Both the position numbers and the translations under genes were made by a program. From contig NZ_AROI01000016.1 in NCBI RefSeq assembly GCF_000410875.1, positions 186,001 to 250,000 of the forward strand: DNA of 64,000 bases, written 5' to 3'. Shown piece by piece: positions 58,574-64,000 of this stretch. The notes under the pieces are model-generated. The model did not search any database, was not told where the DNA came from, and saw only the letters and a list, made by a program, of their open reading frames with translations. Each line of letters starts with the position of its first letter. The first letter of the stretch is position 1. Origin of the DNA: Halopseudomonas pelagia CL-AP6. GTDB lineage: Bacteria; Pseudomonadota; Gammaproteobacteria; Pseudomonadales; Pseudomonadaceae.

Positions 58574-59710
58574 TCAGCGCCAGCGAAAATAAAGGGTGTT
58601 GGCTGCCGGCTCTGCCACTGGCTCAACCGGCGCCGGCATTTCAGGGGCTGGCCCTTCGGTTATCCCAGGCTCTAATACAAGCGGCTCATCCAGCGCCGCA
58701 GGCGACGCTGCTGCCACCACCGGCTCGGGGGCGGGCGGCTGACTCCTGATCAAGCGCTGATCAAGGGCCAACAAGCGTTCCAACTGCGCTTCACTGCCAG
58801 AGAAATCGAACTTCAGACGCACCTGGCTACCATTAATGGCTAGCAACTGCGGTGCCACCTGGCTGCCCAACTGTTGCAGAATACGCTGTAGCCCGGCGAA
58901 GGCATCCAGCCCTTCAACGTTATCGACCACGATGACCCAGTTGTTCAAGCCATCGGCGCTGGCCGCCGGTACAGCGTATTGGCTGAATACCTGATTGGCC
59001 ACTCGCAGCATCAACTCATCGGCCGCCTGCTCGCGCGTTTCAGCGCTGATACTACCTTTACCGCCCTCCCCATCCAGCCACAGATTCCAGTCGAGCTTCC
59101 AACCAGCAGACTGTTCAGTAATATGTAGCGCCAGTGCAGCAGTAGCCTCATAACGCTCCGTGGCCTTGACCAACGTCGCCTGGTCAGCACTGACAATGGC
59201 GTCTTCGTTGACCGCGGCCCGGTCCTGTAGATCACTCAAGGGAAAACTGAGCGCAACTGCGCGATGGCGGGCAGCCTGGTTCAGTGTGTCAGCCCATGAG
59301 CTACTTGAGGCGAGAAATTCATCACCCAAGGCACCCTGCTCAACGGCCCAGAGCATCACGCCCGGTCGGGTCGGCCCCAGCATCGATTGCCGGGCTGCGC
59401 TCATCAGCTCGCGCAGCTGAGCGGGTTCGAATTCGACTTCAATACCGCCATCTTCCACCGAGCCTATGCGCTGCATCAGGCTGCGCGGGTCTGCCAGTGC
59501 TTGGTCAAAACGCCCGCGCTGGCTCAATGCGTCAGCGCCACCCAGGCGAGTCAGCATCACTTCAAGTGCTTCGCGCATCACTTCATCACGCGCCTGGCCT
59601 TCGGCCACGGGCAGCTCAACCCGGTAGAAGCCCTGCACCACGGCCGCCTGAGCAACAGCAGCCGGCAGGAGCAAGGCTAGCAACAGCAACAATTTTCGTG
59701 TCGAATACAT
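58574..59710 (-). CDS. DUF2066 exported protein
   Basis: A 378-residue protein with a signal peptide (LLLLLALLLPAAVAQAAVV) and a DUF2066 domain from about residue 25 to 335 (RDEVMREALEVMLTRLGG, PTRPGVMLWAVEQG). The Pro/Glu/Ala-rich tail (residues 335-370) is disordered. The function is unknown. It neighbours hda, as I recall in P. aeruginosa, and is divergent from purM across 233 bp that hold no gene. Confidence 0.85.
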   Translation of the reverse strand: MYSTRKLLLLLALLLPAAVAQAAVVQGFYRVELPVAEGQARDEVMREALEVMLTRLGGADALSQRGRFDQALADPRSLMQRIGSVEDGGIEVEFEPAQLRELMSAARQSMLGPTRPGVMLWAVEQGALGDEFLASSSSWADTLNQAARHRAVALSFPLSDLQDRAAVNEDAIVSADQATLVKATERYEATAALALHITEQSAGWKLDWNLWLDGEGGKGSISAETREQAADELMLRVANQVFSQYAVPAASADGLNNWVIVVDNVEGLDAFAGLQRILQQLGSQVAPQLLAINGSQVRLKFDFSGSEAQLERLLALDQRLIRSQPPAPEPVVAAASPAALDEPLVLEPGITEGPAPEMPAPVEPVAEPAANTLYFRWR

Positions 59711-59943
59711 GGATGGTTCCGCTTGAACATGTCAACGGCAACCCGAACGGATGGCTGGCGCAAACAGGAATAAAGCGCATACATTAAACAAGCGTCGCGG
59801 CGGCGGCAACCAAGCCAGTGCTTCATCGCTGCCAGATCATCCCACCGGCATGGTTCTTGGCCCTGCATATTGTTAAACTATTGCCCTTTATTGCAGCAGC
59901 TTCACTGGCTGGCTGTTATTCCTTTCATCACCGAGATTCGCGC

Positions 59944-61011
59944 ATGAGCAGCCAAACGCCACCCAAGCCCTCCATCAGCTACAAAGATGCCGGAGTTGAT
60001 ATCGACGCCGGTAACGCCCTGATCGACCGGATCAAGCACGTAGCCAAGCGCACCAGCCGGCCTGAAGTGATGGGTGGGCTGGGCGGCTTTGGCGCGCTGT
60101 GCGAGATTCCCGAGGGTTACAAGCAACCTGTTCTGGTCTCCGGCACCGACGGCGTCGGCACCAAGCTGCGTCTGGCGATGGATCTGGGCAAGCACGACAG
60201 CATCGGTATCGATCTGGTCGCCATGTGCGTCAACGATCTGGTGGTCTGTGGCGCTGAGCCGCTGTTCTTCCTCGACTATTACGCCACCGGCAAGCTGAAC
60301 ATCGATATTGCCGCACAGGTCGTCAGCGGCATTGGCGCCGGTTGTGAACTGGCCGGGTGCGCCCTAGTGGGTGGCGAGACGGCAGAAATGCCCGGCATGT
60401 ATGAAGGTGAAGATTACGATCTGGCCGGCTTTTGCGTCGGCGTAGTGGAAAAGGCCGAGATTATCGATGGCACCCGCGTGCAAGCGGGCGACGTATTATT
60501 AGCCCTGCCCTCCTCCGGCCCACACTCCAACGGTTACTCGCTGGTGCGCAAGATCATCGAAGTCAGCGGCATGGACATCAACACCACCATGCTCGACGGC
60601 AAGCCACTGAGTGAGCTGCTGATGGCGCCCACGCGCATCTATGTCAAGGCACTACTGCAACTGATCAAGGACACCGGTGCAGTCAAAGCCATGGCCCACA
60701 TCACTGGCGGCGGCCTGCTGGAAAACATCCCCCGTGTGCTGCCGGCCAACGCCTGCGCGCATGTCGACCTGAACAGCTGGCAGCGCCCTGCCGTGTTTGA
60801 CTGGCTGCAGGAGCAAGGCAATGTCGATGAAACCGAAATGCACCGCGTGCTCAACTGCGGCGTTGGTATGGTGATCTGCGTTGCCGAAGATCAGGCGGCC
60901 AACGCCATCAGCGTACTGGAACAAGCCGGCGAATCGCCCTGGATCATCGGTCATATCGCGCAAGGCACTGAAGGCGGCGAAGCAGTCGTTCTCAACCGCA
61001 AGGGCAACTGA
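59944..61011 (+). CDS. purM: Phosphoribosylformylglycinamidine cyclo-ligase
   Basis: A 355-residue AIR synthetase for de novo purine synthesis. Blocks: [110 protein letters not shown] and [15 protein letters not shown]. The start at 59944 is the family start; the frame is open further upstream but that part lacks homology. purN begins 4 bp after its stop, so the two form an operon. Confidence 0.97.
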   Translation: MSSQTPPKPSISYKDAGVDIDAGNALIDRIKHVAKRTSRPEVMGGLGGFGALCEIPEGYKQPVLVSGTDGVGTKLRLAMDLGKHDSIGIDLVAMCVNDLVVCGAEPLFFLDYYATGKLNIDIAAQVVSGIGAGCELAGCALVGGETAEMPGMYEGEDYDLAGFCVGVVEKAEIIDGTRVQAGDVLLALPSSGPHSNGYSLVRKIIEVSGMDINTTMLDGKPLSELLMAPTRIYVKALLQLIKDTGAVKAMAHITGGGLLENIPRVLPANACAHVDLNSWQRPAVFDWLQEQGNVDETEMHRVLNCGVGMVICVAEDQAANAISVLEQAGESPWIIGHIAQGTEGGEAVVLNRKGN

Positions 61012-61015
61012 GCAG

Positions 61016-61045
61016 GTGGGTGAGATTCAGTTGGGTGAGATTCGG
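61016..61045 (+). repeat. Tandem 15-bp duplication at the purN start
   Basis: GTGGGTGAGATTCAG (61016-61030) and TTGGGTGAGATTCGG (61031-61045) match in 13 of 15 positions, encode VGEIQ and LGEIR, and each begins with a usable non-ATG start codon. Confidence 0.85.
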
Positions 61046-61738
61046 GGGCCTGACGCTCTGCCGGCCTGCCGTATCGTAGTGCTGATCTCAGGCTCAGGCA
61101 CCAATCTGCAAGCCTTGATTGATGATCTGGCGGACCGGGCCTCGGCAGGCCAGATCGTCGCCGCCATATCCAACCGCCCTGGCGTGGGCGGACTGGAACG
61201 CGCGGCACGGGCGGGTATTGCCACCGCCGTGGTCAATCATCAGGACTTTGCCGGTCGAGACAGCTTCGATGCAGCGCTGATTGAGTGCATTGACGGCTAC
61301 CAGCCTGACCTTGTGGTGCTGGCTGGCTTTATGCGGATTCTGACGCCGGCTTTTGTCACGCATTTTCATGGCCGGCTATTGAACATTCATCCCTCGTTGC
61401 TGCCCAAGCACAAGGGCTTGCACACCCACCAGCGTGCGCTGGAAGCAGGCGATAGCGAACATGGCTCCAGTGTGCATTTCGTCACGGCTGAATTGGACGG
61501 CGGGCCGGTAGTCATTCAGGCCCCTATTCCGGTATTGTCTGAGGACAGCGTTGCCAGTCTGGCCGCGCGCGTACAGCAACAGGAACATCGTATATACCCG
61601 CTGGCGATGAACTGGTTCATCCAGGGTCGCCTGCGGCTGATAGACAACCAAGCCTGTATGGATGGAAAGCCAATTCCTGCTGGCGGGCTAAGGTTGGATG
61701 ATTTCGAGACCGACATGCGAGTACAACCAGATGCCTGA
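61016..61738 (+). CDS. purN: Phosphoribosylglycinamide formyltransferase
   Basis: A 240-residue formyltransferase that converts GAR to FGAR with 10-formyl-tetrahydrofolate. Blocks: VVLISGSGTNLQALID, AISNRPGVGGLERAARAGIA, PDLVVLAGFMRILTPAFV, LLNIHPSLLPKHKGLHTHQRALEAG (catalytic Asn and His) and SVHFVTAELDGGPVVIQAPIPV (the Asp). No ATG lies before the conserved region; GTG at 61016 is chosen, with TTG at 61031 as an alternative lying in a duplicated copy of the same 15 bases. The tail is a little longer than usual. The last bases overlap the next gene. Confidence 0.95.
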   Translation: MGEIQLGEIRGPDALPACRIVVLISGSGTNLQALIDDLADRASAGQIVAAISNRPGVGGLERAARAGIATAVVNHQDFAGRDSFDAALIECIDGYQPDLVVLAGFMRILTPAFVTHFHGRLLNIHPSLLPKHKGLHTHQRALEAGDSEHGSSVHFVTAELDGGPVVIQAPIPVLSEDSVASLAARVQQQEHRIYPLAMNWFIQGRLRLIDNQACMDGKPIPAGGLRLDDFETDMRVQPDA

Positions 61739-62489
61739 AAGCACGTCCTATCCCCGCCGTACCAGCCGCTGGCTGGCGGCTCTAGCCCTGACTCTGGGCG
61801 CCAGCAGTCTGATGGCTGCCGAACTGATCCCCTTCTCCGCCAGTTACGCTGCTGATATGAAAAGTATCCCGGTGAATGGCGAAGCCAACCACTCCCTGGT
61901 CAGCAATGGCGATGGCACCTGGACGCTGAATTTCAACGCCGGCATGTTTGTCGCGCGTCTCACCGAGCAAAGTACATTAAAGCTGGAAGATGACCGGGTT
62001 ATCCCCCTGACTTATAAATACGAACGCCGCGGGCTCGGACGTGGCCGTGAAACCACACAAACCTTTGACTGGGCCAACAAACAGGTTACTGGCGTGCACA
62101 AGCAAGATGCTTTCAGCCTGCCGACCGAACCGGGCCTGCTCGACAAAACCACCTATCAGTTGGCGTTGCAACGCGACCTGATGGCCGGCAAAACCGATAT
62201 GCACTATCGCGTGGTGGATGGCGACAATATTGACGATTACCACTTCCGCGTAACCCGTGACCGCCGGGTGACCACCCGTGCCGGCCAGTTCGACGCGGTC
62301 GAAGTGGAACGCGTGCGCGAGCCCGATTCCAAGCGCCTGACCACGCTGTGGTTTGCCAAGGATTTCAACTACCTGCTGGTGCGTTTAATGCAAACGGAAA
62401 CCGACGGGCAGGAGTATCGCATCATGCTCAAGGAAGCCACGCTCGACGGTGAGCCCGTAGTGGGCACACCAGTAGGTGGGGGCGAGTAA
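61731..62489 (+). CDS. DUF3108 exported protein
   Basis: A 252-residue protein with a signal peptide (RWLAALALTLGASSLMAAEL) and a DUF3108 domain (FSASYAADMKSIPVNGEANHSLV through GKTDMHYRVVDGDNIDDYHFRV to LWFAKDFNYLLVRLMQTETDGQEYRI). It would be a periplasmic beta-rich protein of unknown role. The ATG at 61731 overlaps the purN stop by 8 bases. It ends before a strong bidirectional terminator. Confidence 0.88.
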   Translation: MPESTSYPRRTSRWLAALALTLGASSLMAAELIPFSASYAADMKSIPVNGEANHSLVSNGDGTWTLNFNAGMFVARLTEQSTLKLEDDRVIPLTYKYERRGLGRGRETTQTFDWANKQVTGVHKQDAFSLPTEPGLLDKTTYQLALQRDLMAGKTDMHYRVVDGDNIDDYHFRVTRDRRVTTRAGQFDAVEVERVREPDSKRLTTLWFAKDFNYLLVRLMQTETDGQEYRIMLKEATLDGEPVVGTPVGGGE

Positions 62490-62512
62490 AGCTAGCGCAC
62501 GATTACTCTGCT

Positions 62513-62553
62513 TAAAAAAACCGCATTCAAGACAGCTTGAATGCGGTTTTTTA
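62513..62553. terminator. Bidirectional rho-independent terminator
   Basis: AAAAAAACCGCATTCAAG and CTTGAATGCGGTTTTTT are complementary around an ACAG loop, with A- and T-runs on the flanks. It serves the convergent DUF3108 and 3-hydroxyacyl-CoA dehydrogenase genes. Confidence 0.92.
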
Positions 62554-62566
62554 TTAGCTAACAGAA

Positions 62567-63790
62567 TCAGCCTTTGGTAAAACGCTCACCTGCTTCAGCG
62601 CGCTTAACCAGGCCAGCAGCCGGCTTCCAGAACTCACCCTGACTAGCTTCCAGCTCACGGATCTGTTTGAGCACCACGTCCAGCCCCAGGCTGTCCGCGT
62701 AGCTCATCGGGCCGCCGCGCTCAGCGGGGAAGCCGTAGCCATACAGGTAAACGCGGTCGATATCCTCGGCAGACTCAGCAAAGCCTTCGTCAAGAATGCG
62801 CGCGCCTTCGTTGACCAGCGCCAGAATACAGCGCCGTACAATTTCTTCAGCACCGATGTCACGCTGGGTGTAACCGGCTTCTTCGGCTACTTCACGGGCC
62901 AGCATATCGGTTTCTGGATCGTGAATCGCCTGACGGCTGCCGGGCTCGTACTTATAGAAACCGTGGCCGCTCTTCTGACCAAAGCGTTCCATTTCGCACA
63001 GCTTGTTATCCAGCCACACAATCGGCTCACCACGACCCACACCGGCCAGTTGGCGTGAGCGCCAGCCCAGGTCCACCCCGACTACGTCGTACATGCGGTA
63101 CGGGCCCATAGCCATACCGAAACCCTGCAGCGCTTGGTCGACCTCCCATGGCGTAGAACCTTCCAGTACCACTTCGCGGGACTGGCGCGAGTACTTCTCG
63201 AGCATGCGGTTGCCGATAAAGCCATGGCAGTTGCCGGCCAGTACTGCTTGCTTGCCGATCTTCTTGCCCACCGCCAAGCAGGCATCCATCACGTCTTGCG
63301 CCGTCGCTTTACCGCGGACCACTTCCAGCAGCTTCATGATGTGCGCCGGGCTAAAGAAATGCAGGCCCAGAACCTGGGTCGGACGACCAGTTGCCGAAGC
63401 AATCTCATCGATATCCAGATAGGACGTATTAGTCGCCAGAATTGCAGAGGCCTTAACCGCCTTGTCCAGCTCGGCAAAGATCTTCTTCTTCAGATCCATG
63501 TTTTCATATACCGCTTCAACCACCAGATCCATATCCTGCAGAGCTGCATAATCCTGGGTGGTGGTGATGCGGCCCAGACGCGCCTGCGCTTCGGCGTCGT
63601 CAAAACGTTCCTGCGCTACTGAGCGCTTGTACACGCTGGCGATATCGACCAGGCCCTTCTCCAGCATCTCGCCATTCACGTCCAGCCAGGTCACCGGGTA
63701 GCCGGCGTTGACGAAGTTCATGACAATACCGCGGCCCATGGTGCCGGCACCGATGATGCCGACCTTCTTGATACTTTCAAATGAAGCCAT
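62567..63790 (-). CDS. Stand-alone 3-hydroxyacyl-CoA dehydrogenase
   Basis: A 407-residue NAD-dependent beta-oxidation enzyme. The Rossmann fold is IKKVGIIGAGTMGRGIVMNFVNAGYPVTWLD; catalytic blocks are LGLHFFSPAHIMKLLEVVRG (His in HFF) and GNRMLEKYSRQ, and the C-terminal domain includes ALQGFGMAMGPYRMYDVVGVD and YGYGFPAERGGPM. The length equals the dehydrogenase half of FadB, without the enoyl-CoA hydratase half. It could also serve 3-hydroxybutyryl-CoA turnover. The 210 bp upstream to the window edge hold only a possible short peptide frame and presumably its promoter. Confidence 0.9.
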   Translation of the reverse strand: MASFESIKKVGIIGAGTMGRGIVMNFVNAGYPVTWLDVNGEMLEKGLVDIASVYKRSVAQERFDDAEAQARLGRITTTQDYAALQDMDLVVEAVYENMDLKKKIFAELDKAVKASAILATNTSYLDIDEIASATGRPTQVLGLHFFSPAHIMKLLEVVRGKATAQDVMDACLAVGKKIGKQAVLAGNCHGFIGNRMLEKYSRQSREVVLEGSTPWEVDQALQGFGMAMGPYRMYDVVGVDLGWRSRQLAGVGRGEPIVWLDNKLCEMERFGQKSGHGFYKYEPGSRQAIHDPETDMLAREVAEEAGYTQRDIGAEEIVRRCILALVNEGARILDEGFAESAEDIDRVYLYGYGFPAERGGPMSYADSLGLDVVLKQIRELEASQGEFWKPAAGLVKRAEAGERFTKG

Positions 63791-64000
63791 TGCAGCCTAC
63801 CTCCAAATCAGGATAAAAATGCCGGGCCCGCACGGTCTTGATTCACGACCCCACAGCCCTCAAACCAGGACCGATACATTACGCAAAAGCGTGGGTAATT
63901 TGAAACGAATACCGATAATGGTGGCTATTCACAACATGAATAAGCTGCTGGACTGTGCACCGGTTAATGGCCAATGTATCGACTGGCTATAGTGCCAATT

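Noticed and set aside
63919-63992. A 24-codon frame near the right edge (MVAIHNMNKLL...)
   Set aside because: Too short, no clear ribosome-binding site and no recognisable peptide; it could be chance.

Overview
The window reads as a chromosomal segment of a gammaproteobacterium of the Pseudomonas lineage. From about 24.7 kb to the right edge, gene content and order match what I remember of the Pseudomonas aeruginosa core stretch running from purC to the purM/purN region (purC, an MBL hydrolase, bamC, dapA, gcvR, bcp, perM, tusA-like, bepA, nadA, tRNA-Lys, queC, queE, cpoB, pal, tolBARQ, ybgC, ruvBAC, yebC, aspS, dps, slyX, HIT, oprD, proS, yihY, arsC-like, wrbA, hda, purM, purN). A class I short-chain PHA (PHB-type) locus beside this core, in place of the usual medium-chain phaC1ZC2 type, suggests a marine or Halopseudomonas-like member. 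That genus call is an inference.

Region 1 (1-6.8 kb, accessory): the 3' end of a secreted alpha/beta-hydrolase-like gene; a phoX-tatA-tatB unit in which a Tat-exported DUF839/PhoX phosphatase sits beside its own TatA and TatB but no TatC, with a possible tandem Pho box; a redoxin-like/2OG-Fe(II) oxygenase fusion; and a TonB siderophore receptor behind a candidate Fur box.

Region 2 (6.8-17.9 kb): a PHA island. phaR and phasin converge. A four-gene operon with three ATGA stop/start overlaps follows: a DUF3141 protein with a PhaC-like Cys/Asp/His triad and a Lys/Ala/Pro histone-like tail, a phosphotransacylase, an acetate-kinase-family kinase and a FabI-like enoyl reductase. An AraC regulator converges on it, and phaB-phaC lie beyond. 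TGC-type palindromes precede the operon and a perfect ANR/FNR box lies in the araC/phaB gap. I infer a coordinated low-oxygen carbon-storage and acyl-phosphate (ATP-yielding) module; this is the most interesting part of the window. No thiolase (phaA) is present.

Region 3 (17.9-24.5 kb): an outer-membrane factor plus YhiI/RbbA/YhhJ-type fusion-protein/ABC exporter operon, ending near a tRNA-Ser(CGA) with small repeats.

Region 4 (24.7-64 kb, core): purine synthesis (purC, purM, purN), lysine and NAD synthesis, queuosine precursor synthesis, the Tol-Pal envelope system, Holliday-junction resolution, aminoacyl-tRNA synthetases, redox and envelope proteins, and a stand-alone 3-hydroxyacyl-CoA dehydrogenase at the right end. 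No CRISPR array, rRNA, insertion sequence or integrase was seen.
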